Source: Candidatus Acidiflorens stordalenmirensis (GTDB lineage: Bacteria > Acidobacteriota > Terriglobia > Terriglobales > Acidobacteriaceae). From it: a stretch of 35,051 nt of DNA. Of this stretch, positions 7,662 through 15,485 are shown piece by piece; the first letter of the stretch is position 1, and every line of letters starts with the position of its first letter. The position numbers were made by a program, and so were the translations under genes. The notes beneath the pieces are model-generated. The model was not told the origin of the DNA. It worked only from the letters and a program-made list of their open reading frames with translations, and did not search any database. The stretch covers positions 1-35,051 of the forward strand of contig PLIC01000023.1 of assembly GCA_003139995.1 (NCBI GenBank), written 5' to 3'.

Positions 7662-8646
7662 GCGTCACCCCCCAGGTGAAACCGATCCCCGCGGAAGCGA
7701 ACAGCAACAATTGCCCGGGACGAATTCGGCCCTCGCGCCGCATATGCACATAATTGATGACGAGATCACTGGCAAATGTGTGGCCATACTCCGCCATGGG
7801 AGTTGGCGGCAGGCCGCCATCGGGCAGTCCCACCATCCTGCGGAAACCCTCGCGGTCGCGGTCGCTGATGTTGGAGTAGATGAAATGATCAACATCGTTC
7901 AAGTTGAGGGAAGATGCCGCCAGGACTTTTTGCATCAGCCGGAACAGGTTGAGATAGTAGATCGGCATCACTTCGTTTTCAATGCATACAGCATCGACCT
8001 TAATCTCAAGGTGGCCGTTGGCCATGACCAGGGCAATGGCGTTGTGCAGATGGCCGAGCGTCATGGCTTCGACGCCCAGCAGCAAAGGGCCTTCCGTGCC
8101 TTGCCGGCGCAGGATAACGGCACTCGCGGCGTCGCCTTGCACGGTAATTGGAAGCAGTGAGCGGTTGCCGTGAGGCGCGGTGTCGCCTGTCACCAGCAGC
8201 GCGGTCTGAATGCTTTCATCGGTGCTCATCCAACCGAGCGCGGTCTTGATTGCGAGGTGAAGCGCTCCACAGCCGCCAGCTTTGAAACTCAAATTCAGGG
8301 AAGTTTCAGCCCTTAATTCGGCGCTGAGTTTGTGGGCAAACGAGAGATACTGCGAGTTATCTCCGGGAAAGGTGCTGTAATCGAGGATGAGATCGATATC
8401 CTGCGCCGTAATCCCAGCTTCCGCGATTGCCGTGGAAGCGGCTTCAAGAACTAAGTCATAGGGTTGCTTGTCGCCGCAGACGCGGACGCGACTTAGTCCG
8501 AGGCCTTCCACGGCCTTTCGTCTCGCCTGCGGGCCCAGTGGAGCGAGCGTTGTTTCCACCCGAGTTCGTTCGCGCTCCAAGACCGTTTCCACGGTCTCAA
8601 CGCCGGGCGGAACGGCATACGCCGCCGATGCAATTCGCACATTCAT
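7648..8646 (-). CDS. KAS III-like (FabH-fold) condensing or acyl-transfer enzyme with altered catalytic residues
   Basis: 332 residues from ATG 8646 (GGAG upstream; the stop codon of the preceding gene ends two bases before, so the longer open frame is not the start). FabH fold throughout: N-terminal RIASAAYAVPPG, nucleophile Cys 126 in FKAGGCGALHLA, and C-terminal PGQLLLFASAGIGFTWG, the normal KAS III ending. The other two catalytic positions differ: where FabH has the His of PHQAN there is YSNIS (Ser 258), and where FabH has the Asn of GNTSAAS there is GHTFASD (His 289). Such changes are found in KAS III relatives that act as acyltransferases or unusual condensing enzymes in secondary metabolism. 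It may prime the KS pair from the aminoacyl- or acyl-ACP. Function inferred; fold certain. Confidence 0.88.
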   Translation of the reverse strand: MNVRIASAAYAVPPGVETVETVLERERTRVETTLAPLGPQARRKAVEGLGLSRVRVCGDKQPYDLVLEAASTAIAEAGITAQDIDLILDYSTFPGDNSQYLSFAHKLSAELRAETSLNLSFKAGGCGALHLAIKTALGWMSTDESIQTALLVTGDTAPHGNRSLLPITVQGDAASAVILRRQGTEGPLLLGVEAMTLGHLHNAIALVMANGHLEIKVDAVCIENEVMPIYYLNLFRLMQKVLAASSLNLNDVDHFIYSNISDRDREGFRRMVGLPDGGLPPTPMAEYGHTFASDLVINYVHMRREGRIRPGQLLLFASAGIGFTWGVTLARA

Positions 8647-8648
8647 GT

Positions 8649-9737
8649 TCAAGGTAACTCCAGCAGAAGAGCTGCGAACCCACTGTCGCCGGACGTTCCT
8701 AACGATGTTCCTAACAACAGAGCCAGCCCGCTGCTGGGCCGACTGCTTAAGGCCAGGATCAAGTGGAGAAGAGCGCCCGTATCGGCCAGACCCGCAGCAA
8801 CGGCCTGCGGCGGGACGACGGCGGCGTTCTGGCCGGCAATCTCGCGAGCCAGGCCGATTGTAGGACTGGTGGCGCAAGGCGCGCCATTTCCGGCACAGAT
8901 GGTGAGGCTGGGGACGCATCCGCAGAGCATCTGGCGAGCGATCTCCACCGGCTGTCCGCCTGCCACCCAGCAGCCGGAGCGGAAACGGGCATAGGAGTGG
9001 GCTTCGGATCTCACTTCGCAGCGGCCCGCCGCTTCCAGCACCAGCGCGGTCACACCTTCGCTGGGCACGAAACCGTCGGCTACCGGCAAGGATTCCGAGT
9101 TATAGCAGGCCGGCGACAGTAGGTCTGCTGCCTCGTACCATTCGTAGACGGCGCGCGTAAGCGTGTCACCGGCGAGGACAATGGCCAAGTCTGCCTGCCC
9201 GTGGCGGAGCAGGGAAGCGGCTTGGATCAGCGCGCTCTCGCCCGCAAAGCCCTTGCTGCCGACCGTGATATTAGGCCCTCGCAGGTCGTGAAACAAAGCC
9301 ACGTGACTGGCCGGAGCGTTGGCGAGCGTCTCCGGGAAGGTACTAGGATCGGTCCCGGACCAACCATTTGCGGCAGCGCTTTGGTAGAAGGCTTCTGTGA
9401 GTTCAACACAGCCGAAGCTGGTAGCGAAGACTACTGCAACCCGCGATCGGTCCACCTGGCTTAGGTCGATCCCAGCATCTTTAATCGCCAGGGAAGAAGC
9501 CACCAAGGCCCACGCCGACAGACGATCCAGACGTCTGGTCTTCAGGCCCGGCACCACGTCTGCGGGGCGAAACGGCTTCACGAGAAACGCTCGCCGCAGC
9601 CCGGCGGTCTTCCATGCGGTGATGGCGCTGGGTTCCAACGGACACTGTGCGGTCAGTTCGGGCGGGATCAGTCCGGCGAGCGGCCCATAAGGACTCACGG
9701 AACCGATCCCGGTGATGGTGGGCAACGTTGGAGTCAT
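8649..9737 (-). CDS. KS-beta / chain-length-factor-like protein (no catalytic residues)
   Basis: 362 residues, about 50 shorter than a typical KAS II. It aligns with the KS encoded next to it (ITGIGSVSPYG; LRGPNITVGSKGFAGESAL), but the nucleophile Cys is Gly 163, the first His (AHGTGT) has become AGNGAP, and the Lys...GH motif is lost (VPPQAVAAGLADTG). A KS-fold protein without the triad, encoded directly after an intact KS, is the hallmark of the chain-length factor in type II polyketide and aryl-polyene systems. It overlaps the KS gene by four bases (ATGA), as expected for an obligate heterodimer. The loss of all three residues and the short length make it more degraded than classical CLFs, which usually replace only the Cys. 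Confidence 0.85.
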   Translation of the reverse strand: MTPTLPTITGIGSVSPYGPLAGLIPPELTAQCPLEPSAITAWKTAGLRRAFLVKPFRPADVVPGLKTRRLDRLSAWALVASSLAIKDAGIDLSQVDRSRVAVVFATSFGCVELTEAFYQSAAANGWSGTDPSTFPETLANAPASHVALFHDLRGPNITVGSKGFAGESALIQAASLLRHGQADLAIVLAGDTLTRAVYEWYEAADLLSPACYNSESLPVADGFVPSEGVTALVLEAAGRCEVRSEAHSYARFRSGCWVAGGQPVEIARQMLCGCVPSLTICAGNGAPCATSPTIGLAREIAGQNAAVVPPQAVAAGLADTGALLHLILALSSRPSSGLALLLGTSLGTSGDSGFAALLLELP

Positions 9738-10954
9738 GATCGGATATTCCCGAATATGAGCGCCGTGTTGCTGCCGCCAAAGCCTGCCGAAACCGACATG
9801 GCCAGCGGCAGCGGCTGGTGTCGAACTTCTCCGCGCAGCCAGTCCACGCGCGGGCTCTCGATGGGATCGGTCAGTCGCAGAGTCGGAAATAGCGCGCCGC
9901 GGCGAACGGCCGTTATCGTGATGGCTGCCTCCAAGGCGCCGGCTGCCCCCAGACAGTGTCCGAAATACGACTTTGTCGAAGATACGGGAACTGGTCGGCT
10001 GCGTCCGCGGAAGGCGGTCTCGTATGCCTTGACCTCGGCAATATCGTTCAGCGGCGTGCCCGTGCCGTGGGCATTCACATAGCCGATCTCATCGCAGTCG
10101 ACCTCCGCCATTTCCATGGCGCGGCGCATGCAATCGGCCAAGCCGTTTCCCTGTTGCTGCGGCGCGGTGGGATGAAACGCATCGTTGGTCATGGCCCATC
10201 CACGCAGCACCACTAGAACTTTGGCATTACGCGCCGCAGCCCCGGCGAGCGTTTCGAGCACGAGCACGGCAGATCCTTCGCCCAGGTTCAGCCCCTTGCG
10301 CTTCTGGTCAAAGGGCCGGCAGGGATCTGGGTCCAACGCCTGCAGAGAGTTGAACCCGCTCAGCGTGAACGGGCACAGCGCGTCACTGCCTCCTGCCAGG
10401 ATCATGGGCGCGATTTCGTCAAGCAGCATGTTGGCGGCGAGCGCGATCGCCATCGCTCCGGAAGCGCAAGCCACGGAGACGGCACAGCGCGGTCCGCGAA
10501 GGCCCAAATGCTCACCCACGGCGTCGGCCACGCGCGCCACCGGATAGGACGCGGCCCGCGAGAGACCGCCGCGCCGATACCAAGCGGCCGGATCATGAGC
10601 GATTCCGGGGTCGATCTCGGTCAAGCCCGCGACTGTGCTGGCCATCACGACGCCGCTCTCCCGGAAAGAAGAGTTCTCGCAATCGAAATCCGCTACTGCG
10701 TCTCGAGCGGCCAACGCCGCAAGTCGATCGGTACGGGAATGCCGGGAGGTGAAACCCTCCGCCGGATGCGGCAATTCATAAGCCTGGACTTGGACCTGGG
10801 CAGTCGTTCCTGCGAAACCGGGATAGAGATCGTTCGTGGGCGCGAGGCAACACTTGCCCGACAACATGCCTGCCTGCAGGCAGTCCAGCCCGATGCCATA
10901 GGGGCTAATAACGCCGACACCAGTAACGACGATGGTTTTCTGGATATCAGTCAC
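9734..10954 (-). CDS. Beta-ketoacyl-ACP synthase II (KS-alpha)
   Basis: 406 residues from GTG 10954 (MTDIQKTIVVTGVGVISPYG, the usual KAS II start); an upstream TTG at 10978 would add eight residues with no gain. The GTG overlaps the stop codon of the acyltransferase gene. The catalytic set is intact: Cys 163 in SVACASG, His 296 in NAHGTGTPLND, and Lys 328 with His 333 in STKSYFGHCLGAAG; the C-terminal SAGFGGSNTA motif is also present. It performs decarboxylative malonyl-ACP extension, most likely as a heterodimer with the CLF-like protein downstream. It is the only fully intact elongating KS in the cluster, so it should carry out all rounds of chain extension. Confidence 0.93.
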   Translation of the reverse strand: MTDIQKTIVVTGVGVISPYGIGLDCLQAGMLSGKCCLAPTNDLYPGFAGTTAQVQVQAYELPHPAEGFTSRHSRTDRLAALAARDAVADFDCENSSFRESGVVMASTVAGLTEIDPGIAHDPAAWYRRGGLSRAASYPVARVADAVGEHLGLRGPRCAVSVACASGAMAIALAANMLLDEIAPMILAGGSDALCPFTLSGFNSLQALDPDPCRPFDQKRKGLNLGEGSAVLVLETLAGAAARNAKVLVVLRGWAMTNDAFHPTAPQQQGNGLADCMRRAMEMAEVDCDEIGYVNAHGTGTPLNDIAEVKAYETAFRGRSRPVPVSSTKSYFGHCLGAAGALEAAITITAVRRGALFPTLRLTDPIESPRVDWLRGEVRHQPLPLAMSVSAGFGGSNTALIFGNIRS

Positions 10955-11855
10955 AGGAATTGACCGGCCAAAAATCAAAAAAATTCAACCACTGATCGTA
11001 ATGTGCCGCCAACGCTTTTTCCAGGAACCTGACGGCTTGGCACAAACCGCGCTGCGGGCCAGCGTCGGGGTCGTCGGATGAGATCGGCGGGATCGGATCG
11101 CCCATGAGAACGCGGTAGCGCAGCCAACCTTGGCGAACCACGAAACCGGGCAGCACCGGGGCGCCCGACACCTGCGAAAGCAGGAAGGGGCCAAGCGGAA
11201 AGGCAGCAGGTTCGGAAAAAAACGGGACATCGGCACTATGACGCCGATAGACGCGGTCTCCCTGGATCGCCACGATTTCGTTTCGACGCAAAGCCTGTAA
11301 GAGTTCGACGGTGGCCCGCGCGCCGCCGCTGAGATCTACAATTCTAAGCCGCTCGTTAGTCATCAAATTCCGCAGCATGATCTCCGCCGGTTTGTCCTCG
11401 ACCAAGCGCGCCACGTTGACGGGCCGGCCGTGCATTTCGAGGAGGCGCGAGGCGAATTCCGAATTCCCCAGGTGCGCCGTCCACACGATGAGCCCGTTGC
11501 CCGCGGCCAAGCATTCGTCGATCTTGGCGGCGCCGCGTGCCTTATCCTTGTCCACCAGCATGGAGAGCAGTTGCGCATGGGTGGCCTGCGGGACATAGCA
11601 ATAGGAAACCATGAAGTCGCAGAACGAATAGAAGACGCGATAGACCTTCCACTGCAGTCGGAGCCCGCGCTTGCCCGAGATCCGCCGCAGATTGCCGGCC
11701 ACCGCCCGCCGCTCCCGCTTCAACAGGAAGAAGAAGATCAGCGCCGTGACGGCTGCGATGGGGGGCTGAACGAAGCGTGGCATCCACGGTACGGTGCAAA
11801 ACACAATCCGGTGAGTTAGGACGTTGTGAAAACGGTGCTGGTACCAGCGCGTCAA
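10947..11855 (-). CDS. LpxL/HtrB-like acyltransferase
   Basis: 302 residues, lysophospholipid/lipid A acyltransferase superfamily. A hydrophobic segment at ~30-45 suggests inner-membrane association. The catalytic HX4(D/E) motif is HLGNSE (His 128, Glu 133), followed by GDRVYRRHSADVPFF, matching the conserved GDR-type block of the LpxL/HtrB group. Members acylate a hydroxyl of lipid A or another lipid from acyl-ACP. In aryl-polyene clusters comparable acyltransferases attach the chain to a lipid carrier; here it may transfer the polyketide-like chain from ACP to a glycolipid. It overlaps the upstream B12-radical SAM gene by four bases and the KS gene downstream. Confidence 0.85.
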   Translation of the reverse strand: MTRWYQHRFHNVLTHRIVFCTVPWMPRFVQPPIAAVTALIFFFLLKRERRAVAGNLRRISGKRGLRLQWKVYRVFYSFCDFMVSYCYVPQATHAQLLSMLVDKDKARGAAKIDECLAAGNGLIVWTAHLGNSEFASRLLEMHGRPVNVARLVEDKPAEIMLRNLMTNERLRIVDLSGGARATVELLQALRRNEIVAIQGDRVYRRHSADVPFFSEPAAFPLGPFLLSQVSGAPVLPGFVVRQGWLRYRVLMGDPIPPISSDDPDAGPQRGLCQAVRFLEKALAAHYDQWLNFFDFWPVNSCD

Positions 11856-13330
11856 TTTCCGCCCGCCGTCATGAGGTCGTCCACATTGTGAATCACTTTC
11901 CTCTTCAACACCGAGTACATGTGAACGATCTCCGTGTCGTTATACCCGATGGAGCGGAGTGTGCGGATCGCGCCGTCAACGGCGGCGGGATTGCTCAGTC
12001 CAAAGCGGCGGTGATACTCAAGCTGAATGCCGTGCATATCATGCTTCGACAATGTGGGAGTGCCCACGGGCAGATCGTTGTAAGAGAACCGGCTGGTGAG
12101 TTCCAGACGCTCTGGGTCCCAACCGGCCTCTAAAGCCTGCTGGTTGATCGCGCAGCCCGGGAAGAACCGCAAGCAAAAGTGGTAGGGCAACAACGACGGC
12201 TTGGGCAGTTCGCTTAACCAATCCAGGGTGCGCTGCGCTAGTTCGCGGGTTTCCGTGGGGAAGCCGTACATGGTCGAAACGTTCACGGCGACGTTCTGGC
12301 GCTGAGTATAGGCGATGATGCGCTTGGCCTTTTCCAGATCGAGGCGCTTCTTCACCAGGCGCTGGATTTCCTCCGTTCCAGATTCGACGGCGTAGGTGAA
12401 CCAGACGGCGCCGGCTTCGAGCGCCCGGTCCACAAACTTCTCGCTGGTGATGTCGGCGCGCAAGCCGTTGACGAAGTAGAGCCGCAGTTTGAGGCCCGCC
12501 GCAACAATCAGGTCGAACAGTTCCATGGAGCGCTTCGAGTCGACGTTGAAGATATCGTCGACGACATAGAAGTCCTGGATTCCGTGCTTGGTGTGCAGTT
12601 GCTTGATTTCTTCGAAAATGTTGACGGCGCTTCGCAGCCGGATGCCCTTCCAGTGGGTGAAACAAAAGGTGCAATGGTACGCGCAGCCGCGGCTGGTCAG
12701 CAGGACTCCCTGCCGCCGGTGATTATATGCGTAACTAAGTTGACGCTGGTACTGGTCCAGGTCGATCAAGTCGTAGGCGGGGAAAGGAAGGCTGTCGATG
12801 TCCGCCACTTTGGATTGGTCTTCATTTTCCACCACCCCATCGTCCGTCCGATACAAAAGTCCTGCGATTGAGGGTAGCGCCGCTCCCGAAAGGAGTTCGA
12901 CGAAAACCCTCTCGCCTTCCCCTTTTACGGCAATCTCCAGTTCAGGCACCTCCTGAAGGAGCCGGCGCTTGTATGCGTGCACGATAGGTCCACCGGCAAC
13001 GACGGTGGCATCGCTGTGGGCGCGCACCAAACTCGCGATGCGCTGGAGTTCCTCAAGAAAGAAGGCGATGGAGCGGATACCGACGACATCCGGTTGAAAC
13101 TCGTTCAAGATGCGGATGAAGCGCTCGTCGTCCGGAGCGGACAGAGAGGACTCGACGATGCGGAACTCCACGCCTGGCAGGGCCGCGCGGGCGTAGGACG
13201 CGAGGTACATCAGGCCCAAGGGCGGGATATGCACCTCGTAGGGCATAGTAGTCCCCACCCACTTACCCATGTTGTTACTCTCCACCAACAGGACCCGGGC
13301 CGGTGGCTTCGTCCTATAGTGGGCCGGCAT
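11852..13330 (-). CDS. B12-binding-domain radical SAM enzyme (first of two in block 2)
   Basis: 492 residues. N-terminal B12-binding-type Rossmann domain (residues ~10-150: ARVLLVESN, HIPPLGLMYLASYAR, DVVGIRSIAF, VVAGGPIVHAY, VKGEGE), then the radical SAM core with SRGCAYHCTFC (Cys 216, 220, 223), FYVVDDIFNVD and VNVSTMYGFPTET. It lacks the DxHxxG motif, as many family members do. The expected chemistry is methylation or rearrangement at an unactivated carbon using cobalamin and SAM. It differs clearly from the other B12-radical SAM protein of this cluster, so they are probably not duplicates with one job. It starts 28 bases after the ACP 2 stop codon; its product is co-transcribed with the KS pair. 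Confidence 0.9.
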   Translation of the reverse strand: MPAHYRTKPPARVLLVESNNMGKWVGTTMPYEVHIPPLGLMYLASYARAALPGVEFRIVESSLSAPDDERFIRILNEFQPDVVGIRSIAFFLEELQRIASLVRAHSDATVVAGGPIVHAYKRRLLQEVPELEIAVKGEGERVFVELLSGAALPSIAGLLYRTDDGVVENEDQSKVADIDSLPFPAYDLIDLDQYQRQLSYAYNHRRQGVLLTSRGCAYHCTFCFTHWKGIRLRSAVNIFEEIKQLHTKHGIQDFYVVDDIFNVDSKRSMELFDLIVAAGLKLRLYFVNGLRADITSEKFVDRALEAGAVWFTYAVESGTEEIQRLVKKRLDLEKAKRIIAYTQRQNVAVNVSTMYGFPTETRELAQRTLDWLSELPKPSLLPYHFCLRFFPGCAINQQALEAGWDPERLELTSRFSYNDLPVGTPTLSKHDMHGIQLEYHRRFGLSNPAAVDGAIRTLRSIGYNDTEIVHMYSVLKRKVIHNVDDLMTAGGN

Positions 13331-13358
13331 GGGGGAACTTACTCATGGAGTGTATGTG

Positions 13359-13625
13359 TTAGGTCCTGGTTGCCGCCATTTTGGATTCGATGGTCGCTGC
13401 CAAAGCGTTGACACTCGCCCACGCTTTCTCGTCGAACTTGGCGCCCACCAGCTTGATACCGAAATGCCTCTCAATCTCAAGAATAAGCTGAAGGATATCG
13501 ATGGAATCGATTTCCAAGTCGCCACCGAGCAGTGGCTGATCGTCGGCGAGATCCTCCGGGGTCAAGTCGGTGATCCGCAAGCTCTTAAGAATAATTGGCT
13601 TAAGCTGTTCCTTGACGCTTGCCAT
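13359..13625 (-). CDS. Acyl carrier protein (ACP 2), first gene of block 2
   Basis: 88 residues from ATG 13625 (MASVKEQLKPIILKSL), the normal ACP length; a longer open frame extends upstream but reads intergenic sequence. Phosphopantetheine site DSID (Ser 41) in LEIDSIDILQLILEIE. It begins only about 17 bases from a strong extended -10 element, and no Shine-Dalgarno sequence is visible, so the transcript may be nearly leaderless. Probably the elongation ACP for the KS/CLF pair. Confidence 0.9.
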   Translation of the reverse strand: MASVKEQLKPIILKSLRITDLTPEDLADDQPLLGGDLEIDSIDILQLILEIERHFGIKLVGAKFDEKAWASVNALAATIESKMAATRT

Positions 13626-13641
13626 GATGTTTATTTGTGGC

Positions 13642-13650
13642 AGTATAGCA
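13642..13650 (-). promoter_or_regulatory. Candidate extended -10 promoter for block 2
   Basis: On the minus strand TGCTATACT has the TGn extension and TATACT (5 of 6 to consensus). It lies 16 bases upstream of the ACP 2 start codon. No convincing -35 is present. If used, transcription would start about 7-10 bases before the ATG. Confidence 0.4.
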
Positions 13651-13859
13651 TAACGATTAGAGGGGTTTCGCTGTTGCCGTATCTCATCCCGCGCCGGGAC
13701 AGCCGCCCTCACCGGGGTGGAGCAGCTCCGCAGTTGCCTGCGGCCGCAGCGGCCCTGGATTCGGTAGTGGATCAGCACGACTGACCCACTGCCGAGAGGT
13801 TTGCATTATTCCTGCAACGGCCCTGGCGATCATCGTACATCAAGATGTGACCCGGTTCG

Positions 13860-13888
13860 TTGACAGGACGCGATCTTGCCCGTAGTCT
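13860..13888 (+). promoter_or_regulatory. Candidate sigma-70 promoter for the small exported protein gene
   Basis: TTGACA at 13860-13865, a 17-base spacer, then TAGTCT at 13883-13888. The -35 is perfect and the -10 is weak. It lies about 50 bases upstream of the GTG start at 13939. The rest of the 313-base gap 13626-13938 holds only GC-rich partial palindromes and no gene that I can see. Confidence 0.35.
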
Positions 13889-13938
13889 CCAGCTTGTAAA
13901 TCGGCCAAAACCATCATTGGCCAGTTTGGAAGGAAAAT

Positions 13939-14349
13939 GTGAAAAAGATGCGGTATCGAAGTGCTCTGTTGGCCCTTGGCGTCGCTACTCTTTCGCTTGT
14001 GGCGTCCGCTCAGGATTGGCGTAGGAAGCAATTCGTAGCTCCTGCAAATGATGTCTACAAGTCCGCCGTCAGAGTGATTGCGTTACACCATGAAATCGAG
14101 TCCAAGGACCCGGAAAACCGTGTTGTTAGATTTCACGTTGGAACAACTGCTTGGTCTTGGGGCTACAACGTGGGATTGCGAGTTGACCCCCAGCCGAATG
14201 GCACGTCGCTGGTGAAAGTTGCGATTGAGAAATCAGGTGGACCGGTATTTTCATGGGGCTCCGGCCAGAAGGAAATTTTGAAAATATTCCGCTGGATGGA
14301 AGATGACCTAGCAGCATCGAAGCCTGCGGAACCAGTTCCGGCCCGGTAA
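13939..14349 (+). CDS. Small exported protein of unknown function between the two cluster blocks
   Basis: 136 residues from GTG 13939 (AAGGA four bases before; ATG at 13948 is an alternative that removes three residues). A signal peptide is clear: KKMRYR, hydrophobic LLALGVATLSLV, then ASAQD. The mature protein has about 110 residues with a beta-rich look (VVRFHVGTTAWSWGYNVGLRV) and ends in a short Pro/Ala tail. I recognise no family. It is the only gene on the plus strand within the cluster, divergent from block 2 and convergent with the PHP gene, so it has its own promoter and may or may not belong functionally. Confidence 0.75.
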   Translation: MKKMRYRSALLALGVATLSLVASAQDWRRKQFVAPANDVYKSAVRVIALHHEIESKDPENRVVRFHVGTTAWSWGYNVGLRVDPQPNGTSLVKVAIEKSGGPVFSWGSGQKEILKIFRWMEDDLAASKPAEPVPAR

Positions 14350-14380
14350 CGGAACACTATCCCTACTGCCCGCTATAAGC

Positions 14381-15442
14381 TCACCGTATCAGGTGACAAG
14401 CCGAGGTTAAACTCAGAAAGCCCCGTGAAGCAACGCCTATTGGATCCAGAAGTACCGCTCTGTCCGCGAGCAGGTCGCGAACCGGCTGGCCACGGAAATG
14501 GCCGATCTGCCGGTAGTGGGCGATGAAATAGAGCACCCGCAAGAAGATTTTCCAGCGCAGGGGAGCAAAGTACGCGGGCGTTACTAGGGGCACGGCCCGG
14601 CCCTCTTTCACTTCAGCCGCGAAATCCCGGAAACTCCTAGCGTGCGTTACCGAGAGCACGGAACTGGCAAGCAGCAAATGGCTGTCCCCGCCGCCTATCA
14701 CGGGCTTGTTCACCTGCTTGGCCAACTCGAGGACGCGGTCGTTTTCCTCTCGGCTCCGCATTCCGTTGTACTCGAGAGCATGAATTGCCCAGCCGTACCG
14801 CCGCAGAAGCTCTTCCACCGGGATCTTGCGGCGCGGGTCGTTGTCCTTGCCCCAGGGAACCAGCGGGTGATTCAGCACCACCAGACATCCACTGGCGCGG
14901 AGTATCTCGAACAAATCGTCCAGCCGTTCCGTACGAGCCGCCGCTTGCAGACTGGCATGGGTCTCCGCCACGCTGGACTCGGGTAAATCCGTAACTCCCA
15001 TGTGGAAGAGATAGTCCCGAAAGCGAAAGGACAGTTCCTCGCCGAGAGCATTGCGGGGCGCATTTGCGGGATGCTTCCGCAGCAGTTCAACACTGCCGGC
15101 AACTTCGTCATGGTCGGTAATCCCCAGATGGACACCGTCGAAGCCGAGAGGTGCGACACCTGCGGACTCCGTGCGCAACACATCCTCAACCGTCAGTGGC
15201 GGCCGGTAATAGACCTCGGCATAGTCCAGGTCGGAACCCGGCGCCAGTCCGAACGCCCGCTGCAGAACATGCCGGAACGGCCGCATGAACCACAACTTCA
15301 CCACCTGGTTCAGTGAGGCCAGGTTCTCAATCGAGTGGCAGGAGTGGTTGTGGGGCGAAACCGCAAAGCCAAATTTCCGCGCTGGCTGGGAACAGGAACG
15401 ATAAGCATAGTCCTCGATCGCCCAGCAATTGGCACGACTCAT
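14381..15442 (-). CDS. PHP-domain metal-dependent hydrolase (predicted phosphoesterase)
   Basis: 353 residues from ATG 15442 (MSRANCWAIEDYAY, preceded by AGAGGAACAGCGG); an in-frame upstream ATG would overlap fabG. PHP signatures in order: HNHSCHS (31-37), ITDHDEV, GEELSF, VLNHP and GGGDSHLLLA, supplying the His/Asp metal ligands. The C-terminal ~80 residues (LRWKIFLRVLYFIAHYRQIG) are hydrophobic and basic and may touch the membrane. PHP proteins hydrolyse phosphoesters; the substrate here is unknown. Last gene of block 1, 43 bases after the fabG stop codon. Not a standard member of aryl-polyene clusters; possible roles are removing phosphate from a lipid-linked intermediate or processing a phosphopantetheine or sugar phosphate (speculative). 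Confidence 0.8.
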   Translation of the reverse strand: MSRANCWAIEDYAYRSCSQPARKFGFAVSPHNHSCHSIENLASLNQVVKLWFMRPFRHVLQRAFGLAPGSDLDYAEVYYRPPLTVEDVLRTESAGVAPLGFDGVHLGITDHDEVAGSVELLRKHPANAPRNALGEELSFRFRDYLFHMGVTDLPESSVAETHASLQAAARTERLDDLFEILRASGCLVVLNHPLVPWGKDNDPRRKIPVEELLRRYGWAIHALEYNGMRSREENDRVLELAKQVNKPVIGGGDSHLLLASSVLSVTHARSFRDFAAEVKEGRAVPLVTPAYFAPLRWKIFLRVLYFIAHYRQIGHFRGQPVRDLLADRAVLLDPIGVASRGFLSLTSACHLIR

Positions 15443-15485
15443 CCGCTGTTCCTCTTGCCGTCCCTCTCCGTTGACCGGGAATTCA

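Noticed and set aside
8647-8919. N-terminal extension of the KAS III-like gene
   Set aside because: Arg/Gly-rich sequence read out of frame from the CLF-like gene; the FabH fold begins at ATG 8646.
14381-14396. Hairpin TCACC-GTATCA-GGTGA as a terminator between convergent genes
   Set aside because: The stem is only five bases, lies within the PHP coding end, and has no T-run.
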